The position numbers and the translations under genes are program-made. Below the pieces are notes generated by a model. That model ran no database searches. It was not told the origin of the DNA and worked only from the letters and a program-made list of their open reading frames with translations. A stretch of 64,000 nucleotides of DNA from Iris pallida. Taxonomy: Eukaryota > Streptophyta > Magnoliopsida > Asparagales > Iridaceae. Positions 9,488-21,600 of the stretch are shown piece by piece. The DNA lies in assembly GCA_029216955.1 (NCBI GenBank), contig JANAVB010015600.1:39129255-39193254 (forward strand), read 5' to 3'. The first letter of the stretch is position 1. Each line of letters starts with the position of its first letter.

Positions 9488-12400
9488 AAGCAAATGGATT
9501 CTCGATAGCGGATGTTCGCGACACATGACTGGTGATGCATCCTTATTCGCTACGCTATCGATGAAGAAAGAAGGATACGTCTCCTTCGGAAACAACTTGA
9601 GAGGTGATATAATAGGTAATGATACTATAGGTATTTCTCCTTATCCAATAATAAAGGATGTTTGTCTAGTAACTGAATTGAAACATAACCTATTGAGCAT
9701 AAGTCATTTGGCAGATAATGGTTATGGTATCAATTTTGTGAAAGATAAATGTACCATATATGATATGTCATCTGGTGATCCCGTATATAAAGGGATTAGA
9801 GAAGACAACATTTATGTTTTCTTTTTGGAGAATACTAATAATGCAGGAAGGTGCCTAGTAGTCAATCAAAATGAAAGTTGGCTATGTCACATGAGACTAG
9901 GACATGCAAACATGGACACTATCTCACGTCTGAATACAAAGAAGTTGGTAAAAGGACTCCCTGAAATTCCATTCAAGAGAGATATGGTATGTGCAGACTG
10001 TGAAAAGAACAAAGCACATAGGTCTACTTTTAAATCTATCAACGCTGTAAGTACTTCGAGACCTTTGCAGTTGATTCATATGGATTTATTTGGTCCTAGT
10101 AGAGTCGCTAGTCTTGGCGGTAAGCTCTATACTTTTGTTATTGTTGATGATTTCTCTCGATTTACTCGGGTTTACTTTTTATCAAACAAAAGTGATGCTA
10201 TTTTTGAATTTCAGATATTTTGTAAAAAGGTACAAAACGAAAAAGGCTTCATGATTACTCGTATCCGAAGTGATCATGGTGGCGAATTCGAAAATTCTGA
10301 CTTCAAAAAGTTTTGTGATGATAGTGGATATTACCACGAATTTTCTTGTCCTAGAACTCCCCAACAGAATAGTGTTGTGGAGCAGAAGAACCGTACTCTA
10401 AGCAAAATGGCTAGAGTCATGCTGAATCAGTATAATCTTCCTAAATATTTTTGGGCAGAAGCTGTTAGTACAGCCTGTCATATTTTAAATAGGGTGTTAA
10501 TTCGACCAATCTCGAAGAAAACACCATATGAGCTTTGGTTTGGAAGAATTCCAAACATTTCTTATTTTAAAGTTTTTGGTTGTCGCTGTTTTATCCTGAA
10601 CACCAAGGATAACTTGGGAAAGTTCGACTCCAAAGCAGATGACGGGATATTTCTCGGATATGCTGCTAAGAGTAAGGGATATAGAATTTTTAATAAAAGA
10701 TCTATGATTATTGAAGAAAGTATTAATGTTACTTTTGATGAGTTGAATAGTCACAGATCTAGCGACAGTGATGATGAAGATGCACCTAAAAAGACTAAGA
10801 AGAATTCTGAGAAAGATCTGACCCAAGAGGCAAGGACTGATAAAAGTTCCGAAGATGCAGGAACTGAGAAAAGCCTTGTGAAGGATATGGCCCAAAGATT
10901 TGAATCATTGAGATTCAAGCCAGATCATCCAGAAACTCTCATTATAGGTGATGTATCCAAAGGTGTAAGTACACGTTCGTCTCTTAAAGATTCTGAATTA
11001 GCAGCAAATGTAGCATTTATTTCACAAATAGAACCTAAGAACGTAGAAGAAGCTTTTTCTGATGAGTTTTGGATTTCTGCCATGCAAGAGGAACTTAATC
11101 AATTTGAGAGAAACCAAGTTTGGGAACTTGTTCCTAAACCAATCGGTCAATCGATAATTGGTACCAAATGGGTGTTCCGAAATAAACTCAGTGAAGATGG
11201 ACAAGTTCAACGCAACAAAGCACGTCTAGTTGCACAAGGTTATAATCAAGAAGAAGGAATTGATTATGATGAGACCTATGCTCCTGTTGCTAGACTAGAA
11301 GCCATCCGCATGTTTTACGCATTCGCATATTTTAATGATTTTAAACTTTTTCAAATGGACGTAAAAAGCACATTTTTAAATGGATTTTTGAAAGAAGAGG
11401 TTTTTGTGAAGCAACCCCCTGGTTTTGAAGATTTTCAAAAACCTGATCACGTCTTCAAGCTTAAGAAAGCACTTTATGGACTCAAACAAGCACCTCGTGC
11501 TTGGTATGAACGCCTAAGTGCCTTCTTACTTGATAATGGATTTTCGAAAGGAAAGATTGATACTACTTTATTTATAAAATCCATGAATGATGATATACTT
11601 CTAGTGCAAATCTATGTAGATGACATTATATTTGGTTCTACTAATGAAAAACTCTGTCAAGATTTTGCCAAGTGTATGCAGAGTGAATTTGAGATGAGTA
11701 TGATGGGAGAGCTGAACTTCTTCCTAGGACTGCAAATCAAACAACACTCGAACGGAACATTCATCAACCAAGCTAAGTACACGAAGGACATACTAAAAAA
11801 GTACGACTTCGAGAATGTAAAGCCAATCGGGATGCCTATGGCTACATCTACAAAGCTTGATGCTGATGAAAGTGGCAAACCTGTCGATCAGCGTAAGTAT
11901 CGAGGTATGATTGGTAGTTTATTATATTTAACTGCTAGTCGCCCTGATATTATGTTTAGCGTTTGCATATGTGCACGTTATCAGGCAAACCCTAAGGAAT
12001 CACATCTTAGTTCCGTTAAGCGTATCTTCCGATACCTTAAAGGAACTTCTACAGTTGGCTTATGGTATCCCAAAACCAAATCCTTTGACCTTATAGGTTA
12101 CTCGGATGCGAATTTTGCTGGATGCAAAGTGGACCGTAAAAGTACCAGTGGCACATGTCATTTCTTAGGAAAGGCTTTAGTCTCTTGGTTTAGCAAGAAA
12201 CAAAATTCAGTAGCATTATCAACAACTGAGGCTGAGTATATCACCGCAGGACGTTGTTGTGCTCAGATTTTGTGGATGAAGCAAACCTTAGAGGACTACA
12301 ATCTGCACTATACAAATGTTCCTATTTATTGTGACAACACTAGTACAATAAATCTGACTAAGAACCCTGTTTGTCATTCACGCACAAAACACATAGAAAT

Positions 12401-12563
12401 TAGACATCATTTTCTTCGTGATCATCAACAACACGGGGATATTTGCCTAGTATTTATTGACACCGATCATCAACTAGCTGATATATTCACTAAACCATTG
12501 GCTGAAGACCGTTTTAACATTTTGAGGCGTGAGCTCGGCATTCTTGAATTCTCGGACTCGTAG
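9462..12563 (+). CDS. pol: Copia pol (protease, integrase, reverse transcriptase, RNase H)
   Basis: About 1030 codons, open throughout; the frame opens at 9462 without its own ATG, so it must be read from gag. Protease active site DSGCS at 9504. GAG-pre-integrase zinc motif from CHMRLGHAN (near 9885) to CADCEKNK (near 9995). Integrase core triad Asp 10083, Asp 10272, Glu 10380, the last two 35 residues apart as in DD35E. RT with DVKSTFLNG and the YVDD catalytic box at 11613-11624. RNase H with YSDANFAG, ALSTTEAEY and the DNTSTINL/TKHIEIRHHFLRD end. No frameshift or stop was seen, so the encoded enzymes could be functional. Copia domain order (integrase before RT) is clear. Confidence 0.95.
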   Translation: MDPQPSHAKSKWILDSGCSRHMTGDASLFATLSMKKEGYVSFGNNLRGDIIGNDTIGISPYPIIKDVCLVTELKHNLLSISHLADNGYGINFVKDKCTIYDMSSGDPVYKGIREDNIYVFFLENTNNAGRCLVVNQNESWLCHMRLGHANMDTISRLNTKKLVKGLPEIPFKRDMVCADCEKNKAHRSTFKSINAVSTSRPLQLIHMDLFGPSRVASLGGKLYTFVIVDDFSRFTRVYFLSNKSDAIFEFQIFCKKVQNEKGFMITRIRSDHGGEFENSDFKKFCDDSGYYHEFSCPRTPQQNSVVEQKNRTLSKMARVMLNQYNLPKYFWAEAVSTACHILNRVLIRPISKKTPYELWFGRIPNISYFKVFGCRCFILNTKDNLGKFDSKADDGIFLGYAAKSKGYRIFNKRSMIIEESINVTFDELNSHRSSDSDDEDAPKKTKKNSEKDLTQEARTDKSSEDAGTEKSLVKDMAQRFESLRFKPDHPETLIIGDVSKGVSTRSSLKDSELAANVAFISQIEPKNVEEAFSDEFWISAMQEELNQFERNQVWELVPKPIGQSIIGTKWVFRNKLSEDGQVQRNKARLVAQGYNQEEGIDYDETYAPVARLEAIRMFYAFAYFNDFKLFQMDVKSTFLNGFLKEEVFVKQPPGFEDFQKPDHVFKLKKALYGLKQAPRAWYERLSAFLLDNGFSKGKIDTTLFIKSMNDDILLVQIYVDDIIFGSTNEKLCQDFAKCMQSEFEMSMMGELNFFLGLQIKQHSNGTFINQAKYTKDILKKYDFENVKPIGMPMATSTKLDADESGKPVDQRKYRGMIGSLLYLTASRPDIMFSVCICARYQANPKESHLSSVKRIFRYLKGTSTVGLWYPKTKSFDLIGYSDANFAGCKVDRKSTSGTCHFLGKALVSWFSKKQNSVALSTTEAEYITAGRCCAQILWMKQTLEDYNLHYTNVPIYCDNTSTINLTKNPVCHSRTKHIEIRHHFLRDHQQHGDICLVFIDTDHQLADIFTKPLAEDRFNILRRELGILEFSDS

Positions 12564-12845
12564 TGCATATGGTAATTAAAATTGAATTTATGACTTGATA
12601 TTTTATTTAACGAAAATTATTTTTGGGTACAAACTTAAAAAGGGTATGTCTGTCACCACGGCTACGGTCGAAGCGAAGCGGTATTTAAGAGTTCCCCGGT
12701 GAACCTCCGTTAGCTGGGACAACCCCTACAGTTAACCCAGAAATAACAATCGTTATTTAATAAAACAGTCAAAGTTATTAAATTTCACTTTTAAACTTAC
12801 CAGACTGTACTGTTTATCTCGGGAATACAAGTGGCCGAACTCGGC

Positions 12846-12941
12846 CCGAACTCTGACCGAGTTCGGACCGAATTCGGACCGAGTTCGGTCGGCGCTGTGG
12901 TAACTTCCAGAACCGAACAGCCGGCCCTAGTGCCTATATAA
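12846..12941 (+). promoter_or_regulatory. Promoter-like block ahead of the third copia ORF
   Basis: CCGAACTC-TGACC-GAGTTCGG (12846-12866) is identical over 21 nt to 6980-7000 in the LTR and sits in a cluster of such words (12834-12893). A TATATAA lies at 12935-12941, about 165 bp before the ORF ATG. The order, motif cluster then TATA, copies the LTR arrangement. It suggests that the third ORF has its own promoter; no transcript evidence is available. Confidence 0.5.
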
Positions 12942-13106
12942 TCCAACTTTCCTTCTACTTTTTCTTCACAACAAATCGTGGAAAGCCTTCCTCTCCTCCT
13001 AGTAGTCTCTCCTCCTCCATCTTAGCAAGGGTTTGACGAGTTCCAGTGGGCGGTCATCTTCCTTCTCCTTCCTTTTTCTTCAAAGGTATTTTCTCTCCAT
13101 TTTTTC

Positions 13107-14316
13107 ATGGCCCCCAAGCGTCAAAGAGGAAACTCTTCCCAAGGTGCTTCCTCTTCCTCTGACTACACCCCTGCTAGTCTTTTTAGTCCAGCACGACCTA
13201 GAGATCCCGATGAGTACGATGCTACTTTGTTCCCCGACAAAGACTTCTCGGATCTCTGGTTCGACTCTTTCTCTGGTCGTCGTATTTGCTCTGGAGCTTT
13301 CGTTAATTTTACTACTTTCTTTGAATATACTCAAATTTTTTGACCAACTTGGATACCGCGATTTCTTCGAGGTCCAAGAGAGCATTTATGACAACGTCGT
13401 ACATATGTTTTACTGCAATCTGCAGGTAAAACCAAACGGCAATTTTTATTCTTGCATTGCTGGACAAGAATTAGAATTTAGCGCCACCGACATCAGTAAA
13501 TTCTTTCATATTCCTGATCTTGGTGATGCATAAGTTGACATCTACCACATTCAGTTCCCTGCTGATGTCACTCTTGCTTCCTTTAGGGAATTAATTTGTC
13601 ATCCTAACCCTCCTTCCCGGAGAATTTTTGCCAAACATCTGAACCAAACATTCTATGAGCTTTATCGTATGATTTTTTCTGCTCTTCTTCCGAAGAAAGG
13701 CTCTACTGATGAAGTTACCTTTTTGGAATTGTCTGCTCTATATCACATCCACTTTGGCATCCCATTCTCCGTTCCCAAAACTATGATGTCCTGGATGCTT
13801 AACTGCAAAAATGCAAGTAGGAATCTAGTATATCCTATGCACCTTGCTTCTATATTTCGACGTTTCGAGATTGATCTTGAGACGTGTGCCATCTCCTCTC
13901 CTCCTGTTGAGCTGACTCGATCTCGTCGATTTCCTGCACCACCTGGAGCACCTAGAGCTGCTCCTGCTCCAGCTGCTGATGCTGAGGTTCCTCCAGCTGA
14001 CGCTCCTCCTGCTCCGGCCCCGGCCCCAGGATTCGATCAGACTTTCTACCAGCGCTTCGATGATTTTGTTGCGATCTCTACGCAACATTATCAGGACTCA
14101 GAGTTCCGGCACATTTCTCAGGCCCAGGTGCTGAGAAATAGTATTGCTGACCTCCACTATAGCCTGGCTCAGGATCCAGTCCATCCGGTCACCATCCTAC
14201 CTCACCCTGCTTTTCCGGGTCCTCGATTTACTGATGAGGTTACCTTTCAGTATTTCGACCCGACTACAGCCTACTTCCCTCCTGATCCTCCCGGTGCGGA
14301 CGACCCCACGATGTGA
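13107..14316 (+). pseudogene. Extra 3' ORF of the copia element (putative plant transposon protein domain), broken
   Basis: This lies between pol and the 3' LTR, where SIRE-like elements often carry an extra or envelope-like ORF. The frame begins at ATG 13107 (basic, Ser-rich start), shifts by one base at a T run near 13337, meets TAA at 13531 and then continues to TGA at 14314, about 400 codons in all. The segment around 13350-13530 resembles the putative plant transposon protein domain (Transposase_32, PF20167) seen in many plant retroelement ORFs; this is recognition from memory and only moderate. The C-terminal part has an Ala/Pro-rich linker (about 13930-14030). I see no convincing signal peptide or transmembrane helix, so calling it an envelope is not supported. 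Confidence 0.6.
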
Positions 14317-14763
14317 TGTGGATTCAGCTTTGGGATAGTGGATATTGATTTGATTAATTGATGAAGTTGATGTAGTTGTTTTTTTTATTATCTTTTTCAT
14401 GTCTAAACTGTTTAGTTAGACATTATTAGTTGTACTTTTGGATTTCTAGTGGAAACTTCTATGTTATTTCAGTTTATTATGAGCTGGTTTACTCTATATC
14501 ATTTGTTTCCATATATGTCTTTGCTGTGATTATTTCTTTTTGCTTCACTTTGTCTTGTGTTTGTCTATTGTTGGCTTCACGATTTACGGGGGAGCCTATT
14601 CATTTTACTACTTGACAAAGGGGGAGAAAAATAGTATATACCAAAGCGCGCGCATATATAATCCAAAAACAAAATCCAAACATTTTTTTTCTTCAGGTAC
14701 TTTTGTATTTTGTTCTATTTGATATAAATATATTTTGGTATAGACTCAAGTTTGTCAATTATC

Positions 14764-14777
14764 AAAATGGGGGAGAT
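14764..14777 (+). other. Polypurine tract of the copia element
   Basis: AAAATGGGGGAGAT directly before the 3' LTR, the usual copia plus-strand primer site. Confidence 0.9.
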
Positions 14778-15907
14778 TATTGGCCCATTCCATAGTCACA
14801 CCCGATTTCGATAATCAACATACACTTTAGTCAATACACAAAATATAGAAAATACTGCTAATCATTTCAGGATTCATGAACTCATATTCAACGGATGCTG
14901 TACCGCATCAATCAAAGCGTCAACATCATCAAATCTTCTGGAGACTCATTTCTCATTTTATTCTGTATTTTATATTTTATTGAGTCTAGGATTTATTCTG
15001 TAAAATCAATTGTGGTAATACTGGCTTAGGGTTAAAACTGTCCGCATTCCAAAAGCCTACCTATTTTCGTACTTTCGTTTACAAATATTTCAAAAACATA
15101 TTTCGAAAATAGTCTTTCAAAATGATTTTACAAATAATCAAAAACATTTCTGAAAACTGTTTTTGCAAATGATTTTCAAATATCTCCTGACAGAACTCGT
15201 AACCGAGTTCGGCCCGAGTTCGGTCCGAACTCTGACCGAGTTCGGTCAAAAGTTATTCAAACTTCTGTTGCCTCCAAATCAGCGAGCAACGTCTCTTTGC
15301 GAGATATTTGCATCCGAACTCTGCCCGAGTTCTGCCCGAGTTCGGTTGGAGAAAACACCTATAAATAGAGAAGAACTTTTTATTTCAAATCATCAATTCA
15401 TTCTTCATTCTCTCTTCTCTATTACTCAAGTGTTTTCAAACGATCTAAGATTTTCAAATCTCACCTATACATCTCTTAGCCAAAAGCCAGTACTATCAGA
15501 GTTGATTTAGAGTCTTTTGGTTACTCAAGAGTTGTAAAGAGGTCGTTCCAAGTTTCAACAACTTTTCTTGTTGTGTAGCTGGTCGTGCGCTCGTCACCAA
15601 GCACGGTGTGTGTGTGTGGAGCTGGTCGTGCGCTCATCACCAAGCACAGTGTTATAAGAGACTGCAAGCTCTCAGTTAAAGCTTGTGCCATAGTGGATTA
15701 ACATCGAGCAAGAGTACTCGAGATTGGATTAGTCCTCTCAGAGGGATACCAGTATATATCGCTGTGTTACTGAGTTTGAATTCTCTATCTCTATTTACTG
15801 TCTCTTACATATCTGCCATAGTTTAATTTTTTTTAATTGGTGTTTATATTCCGCTGCACATACGCACTCTATTCACCCCCCCTCTAGAGGTGCTCAACGG
15901 TCCTACA
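14778..15907 (+). repeat. 3' LTR of the copia element
   Basis: Starts TATTGGCCC, where the 5' LTR has TGTTGGCCC, so the terminal TG has become TA. It ends CCTACA. It is about 40 bp longer than the 5' LTR, mainly because of a partial tandem duplication of the GAGCTGGTCGTGCGCTC segment near 15577-15650. Confidence 0.95.
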
Positions 15908-16476
15908 CATACTAGCTGGGCTTGGCCCATATGCCATCCTAACTACGCTAGAAACCATAAACCAATACTTCCATGGTTTAACTAGTCATTTAGCGGCTTA
16001 ATTAGTCAATTTGGAGTTAAACCAAACCAAGTCTAATGGTTTGGAGGCCTAATGGGTCTCCACCCAAACCCATTAAGACCCCCCCTGGCCGGCCATGTAT
16101 AGGCAAACCCCCTCCCTTTACTTCACTCCAAAGTAAACTCTCTCTTTTCATTTCATTCTTTTCTTTTGAAGCTTTTTCTTCCTCAAGGAAACCAATTCTA
16201 TGTATGCTCATTTACCCTCATAAATTTCCTCTCTTGCATTTATTCTTTCACAATAAATGTGGAGGAGACCATTCTCTTCTTAATGACCATAGCTTTTATA
16301 GGTTTTCCAAAAACCTAGTTTAAGGATTTATTAGGGGTTTTTCTTTTTAGAGAGAAATATATATATGTGTATATATATATTTCTATATATGTGTGTGTGT
16401 ATGTATTATATATATATATAGATATGAGTGTGTGTGAGTGTCTATATATATATGTAGATGGGTATATGTGTTTGAG

Positions 16477-16477
<1 letters not shown>

Positions 16478-16552
<75 letters not shown>
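16478..16552. repeat. (TA)n microsatellite in Gypsy A 5' LTR
   Basis: A nearly pure TA run of about 70 bp, preceded by mixed TATG/TGTG repeats and followed by GTGTGTGT and then AGCAGCAGC repeats (16630-16735). The counterpart in the 3' LTR (41985-42220) differs in length and has a longer TG tract, as expected of slippage. ORFs reading YIYIYI here are artefacts. Confidence 0.9.
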
Positions 16553-16555
<3 letters not shown>

Positions 16556-16746
16556 ATGTGTGTGTGTGATTTTAGAGGAAGAGAATGAGAGTTTGGGAGA
16601 GGAATAGAAGTAGAAGAAGAAGGAATAAGAAATAGCAGCAGCAGCAGTAGGAAGTAGAGCAGTAGGAAGTAGAGCAGCAGCAGCAGTAGGAAGTGGCAGC
16701 AGCAGCATAAGCCCAGTAGCAGCAGCAGCAGCAGTTAGGCATTAGG

Positions 16747-18587
16747 TGTCACGCCCCGAGTCGACAAACCGTTCATCCCCGGTGTTACTTTGCCGATTCG
16801 ATCGTCCTCGCTAAGGCGTGATGCCGCACGAGCCTGGAGTTGCGCTCGTGCAAGGCAAGATGACAAGTTCTCAAATGGTTATCTTTTGATTTTGATATAA
16901 ATACGCCAAGTCGAAACTTCACAAATCATATCAGAATATAAGACGCTGTATAGGAAGATAGAAATGCTTTTCATTCATAGCTTGCAACGAAGTGCAAGTC
17001 GTAATTTACATTGGATGCCGTTGCGGCTACATTGATTGAACACATAAGGAAATACATTCGACAAGTTGCCTGAACTAACTCTTACCGTCCCATACATTCG
17101 CCCCCTTATACATAAGCCGTCGACTTGAATTGGCTTCAAAATACTTCAGCATAGGAAGAGCTTCAAAATGCCTCTCCGTACTTCAGCTCCAATTTAGTTG
17201 AGCGCGTCCGTCGCACCTGGAGAAATTGGGGAAATGGGATTAGCACACTTGCTAAGTGGACGAGACAAACCCACTCGTCTAAACCGACTCTGATTGTTAG
17301 GGTAGGCATGCTTTAGAGTTGTCTTTCTATTAGAACTAAATGAATTCAGTTCATATTCGATAGCCATCTTTGCGTAATAAAGCATACAGTGAACCATAGC
17401 GGTTTATCATATTTCTTACCACGGCCGTGCTCGTCCCTGCATAAAAACAGAGATAATATTTACACCTGCATAAGACAATAGGTGAGCATGCTACTATCTT
17501 ATATGCGGTCATTGATGTTACACATCACGTGGGACTATCTGAACGGCATTTTGGCCCGCTCAGTCTAGGTTGCAAGCCTGACTGACGGTCCCGCAATGCA
17601 TCAGTGCCGAAGCACGATTATTCATTCCTCCTAGGTCGATTCGATTCCGATGCCCCGGATATCGATTCGAGGAAAAATATTAACTTGTGCACAAGCTGTC
17701 CATGACCATGCCAATGCGTGAACAGTTTAACATATGCAACAGTTTTGTATAGCGCGAACAGTATTGAACGGCATTATCATTTCCCCAACTTATGCAACGA
17801 TTCATTTTTTCCCAAGTCGTACTCCCGATTTAGCGTCCCGTAGGCACCAAATTATCCGAGGCATCATAACCCACGATCGACGTTTTATAATATTTTGCAG
17901 CACGTAAAATAGTTTATCTTTTTACTAGAACCTTAAACTTTCTGGTTTATGTGATAGACTTATATTTTCAGAGTGAATTTCTCTAAATCGATACGTTTTC
18001 TCGAGTTCTTGGACTTAGTGGATTGGCATGCAATTAACTTGGCATCGTTCGATTTGAATGAATTCGAAGCAAGGAATAAGTTTGCGGGACAGAGTAGAAA
18101 AGAAGGGGCCGAATTACCCACCGATTACTTTGCTTCGTGCGGGTCGTTGAAGCGCTACGCAACGTCAATCCTTAGTTATGCTAGCTCCTGCAATGGCACC
18201 AACACTTTGTTAGATTTCCTTTTTTTCTCTTGCATCAAAATTTATAATTGCATCCATGAAAACGACACGAAAGCACTTCAATCAAGCCCAGCGACAAAGC
18301 TCCAAGAAAACCATACAGCGGTCCGGTCCCGTCGAAGGGACTCTTATAGAGAGCTCACTCGTCGAGATGCAGCCCGCTGCATCTAGGACTTATTCCAACA
18401 GAAGTCGTTCCATTAGTTGGATCGATTCTCGTAACTTCCGTCCAAATCGATTTGAATCGATGCCGCAAGACGTTAACGTTTACCAAGCTTAGCGATCGAG
18501 TTAGATGGCCATCTAAGTTCCCGGCTGATCTGACTCGGCGCAAGCATATTATGAAGTTCCGTCGCCTATCGAAAGCGGGGTGCTACA
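16747..18587 (-). repeat. 3' LTR of Gypsy B (left copy, 1841 bp)
   Basis: Shares its whole length with 32269-34111, with scattered substitutions that are clustered in the first 100 bp. In element orientation it begins TGTAGC at 18587 and ends at 16747. ORFs inside it are not genes. Confidence 0.95.
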
Positions 18588-18647
18588 TAATATACCACTA
18601 AGAAAAAGTTTCGTCCCGAAACTTAAGAACAAGGGTCTGACCTTAAT

Positions 18648-21600
18648 TTAAACGAACAACGTAGGGTACTTCTCTTTCATCTCTGCCTCCATCTTCCACG
18701 TCGACTCCTCGACTGTATGGTTCCGCCAAAGCACGCGGACCAAGGACATCGACCGATTTTGCAGCACCTTCTCCTTGCGGTCCAAAATTTGAAGAGGCTC
18801 CTCCGAGTAAGACAAGTCTGTACGTAGCTCCAACTGATCGAAGCTAACCACATGACTTGGATCGTGCACGTATTTTTGAAGTTGTGAAATGTGGAAAACA
18901 TCGTGTACATCAGCTAAGGCAGGAGGTAGTGCGATCCGATAAGCAACCGTCGCAACTCGCTCAATGATCTCGAAGGGACCTACAAATCTCAGGCTCAACT
19001 TGCCTTTAACGCTGAACCGCATCACACCGCGCATGGGCATTACTTTCAGAAACACATGGTCCCCGACCAAGAACTCTAGCGGACATCGACGAAGATCTGC
19101 GTAGCTCTTTTGTCGACTTTGTGCGATGCGGAGTCTATCACGAATCAAGCGAACCTTTTCGACGGCCTGCTCCACCAGTTCCGGTTCGAGCACTTGTCGC
19201 TCTCCGACTTCATCCCAGCATATCGACGAACGACACTTCCTCCCGTAGAGCACTTCGTATGGAGCCATCTGAATGCTCGACTGATAACTATTGTTATACG
19301 CAAACTCCGCAAGCGGTAAATGCGTATCCCAACTAGTCTTTAGGTCGATCGCACATAGACGCAACATATCTTCTAAGATCTGATTGACCCTCTCTGTCTG
19401 ACCGTCTGTTTGGGGATGGTACGCCGAACTAAAGTTCAGTTTGGTCCCCATCGCCGCTTGGAGGCTTGTCCAGAAATGCGATAGGAATCGCCCGTCTCTG
19501 TCCGAAATTATAGAGGCCGGTACCCTGTGTCGTCGAACAATCTCATCGACGTAGATTTGTGCTAACCGATCGACGCTCCATCCTACTTTAATTGCGATGA
19601 AGTGAGCCGACTTGGTCAATCTATCAATAATGACCCAAATCGCGTCATTCCCCCGTGGCGTCTTCGGAAATCCCACAATAAAATCCATCGAGATATTGTC
19701 CCACTTCCACTCGGGAATGGGGATGTTCTGTAGCTCGTCGCCTGGCCGTTGGTGTTCCGCCTTCACCTGCTAACACGCCATGTATTGCGATACGAACGTA
19801 GCCACGTCTTTCTTCATGCCGTGCCACCAAAAGTTTGTGCGCAAGTCCTTGTACATCTTGGTGCTTCCAGGATGTAACAAGTACTTCGCATAATGTGCCT
19901 CCGTCAAATTTCTTTTCTAAGTTCGGCAATTTCAGGAATGCAAAGCCTTCCCTTTAGTCGCATCGTCCCGTCTCTGTCTTCCGCAAAGTCAGTCACCCTT
20001 TCCGTTAAAATCAGCTCGCACATTTTCTTCAGGAATGAGTCGTCCTCCTGTGCGGTCTTTATCTTGCTAAGCAGGCTCGATCCTAACTTCAGCTGAGCTA
20101 GGTGCAGGTGTCGATACTCAATTCCGAGTTTGATACCCATCGCTTCAAGGTCTCGCTGTATCTCCTTGTTTATGGCCAGTGTTCCCATAAACATTCTGCT
20201 GAGTGCGTCGGCCACCACGTTTCCCTTGCCCGGTGTATACTCGATCGTTAGCTCGTAATCTTTTATGAGTTCGAGCCAACGTCGCTGTCGTAGGTTGAGT
20301 TCCCGTTGCATAAATAAGTATTTCAGGCTTTTGTGATCTGTGTAGATTCTGCATGCCATACCATAGAGGTAGTGCCGCCATAACTTCAACGCAAAGACGA
20401 TCGCCGCTAATTCTAGGTCGTGTGTCGGGTAGTTTTTCTCATGCTGCTTCAACTGCCGTAAAGCGTAGGAGATGACTTTGTCTCTCTGCATGAGTACGCA
20501 CCCAAGGCCAGTTCCCGATGCGTCGCTGAATATCTGAAAGCCTTCTGGATCGTTTGGAAGTGCAAGAATTAGAGCTGAGACGAGCCGTCGCTTCAACTCT
20601 TGGAAGCTGGATTCACAGTCGTCGCTCCATTCAAATACTACTCCCTTCTGGGTGAGGCGAGTCAGAGGCGATGCTAGTTCTGAAAAGCTTCGCATGAATC
20701 GACGGTAGTAGCCCGCTAAGCCAAGGAAACTCCGAATGTCGCTAGCCGAGGCAGGTCGTTTCTAATCCACCACCGCATCAATCTTCTTTGGGTCCACCGC
20801 GACACCTTCGGCAGAGATTACGTGCCCGAGGAATGTCACGCTACTCATCCAGAACTCGCACTTACTCTGCTTGGCGTACAATTTATTTTTACGCAGAATC
20901 TGCAGTACCGTCTTCAAATGTTTTGCATGTTCTTCACGATTCTTTGAGTAGACAAGGATATCGTCGATGAATACGACTACAAATTTATCTATTTGAGGTC
21001 GAAAGACTCGGTTCATCAGATCCATGAACGCGGCTGGGGCATTCGTCAAACCGAACGGCATGACGAGGAATTCGTAATGACCATATCGAGTGCGGAAGGC
21101 AGACTTCGATACGTTATTGGACTTGATCTTTAATTGATGATAGCCTGAACGAAGATCGATTTTTGAAAATATTGCCGTGCCTTGCAGTTGGTCAAACAAG
21201 TCGTCGATTCGCGGCAAAGGATACTTGTTCTGCACGGTCGCCTTGTTGAGTTCACGATAGTCGATGCATAGCAGCATCGACCCATCCTTCTTCTTCATGA
21301 ATAATACAGGAGCACTCCACGGAGAGACGCTAGGGCGAATAAATCCGTGGTCTAGCAACTCTTGCAATTGCACCTTCAGCTCCTTAGTTATGCTGGGGCC
21401 ATTCGGTAAGGCGCCTTGGATATCGGCCGTATATCCGGAAAGGTGTCGATGCTGAATTCAATTTCTCGATCCGGCGGCATCCCGGACATCTTGTCAGAAA
21501 AAATGTCAGAAAAATCTGCCACAACATCAGTCTGCGTGTTTGTATTATCCTTCCGCGTGTCTCGAACTGATGCCAAGTATCCCGCACAGCCGGAACGCAG

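Larger units (their letters stand above)
6533..15907 (+). mobile_element. SIRE-like Ty1/copia LTR retrotransposon, nearly intact
   Basis: The element is 9.4 kb long. Its 1.1-kb LTRs are at 6533-7620 (TGTTGG...CCTACA) and 14778-15907. It has an initiator-Met primer-binding site, gag, a full pol in copia order (protease, integrase, RT, RNase H), an extra ORF after pol and a polypurine tract. The 5-bp target duplication is TATAC/CATAC with one mismatch; the uninterrupted Gypsy A LTR supports CATAC-like sequence as original. Two zinc knuckles in a long gag, large size and a third ORF fit the SIRE/Maximus lineage (inference). The LTRs are very similar, pol is open and most differences are point changes plus a short duplication in the 3' LTR, so it inserted recently, after Gypsy A. 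Confidence 0.95.

Noticed and set aside
13107..14316. Envelope gene in the copia element
   Set aside because: The position fits, but no signal peptide, transmembrane helix or fusion-peptide-like segment is visible. The resemblance is to a plant transposon protein domain.
16367..16708. ORFs made of alternating Tyr and Ile
   Set aside because: These are (TA)n microsatellite translations; the same at 42008-42366 and 50405-50951.
17973..18492. ORF in the left Gypsy B LTR, similar to one at 33496-33762
   Set aside because: LTR sequence; the two copies differ in length and frame, with no protein signature.
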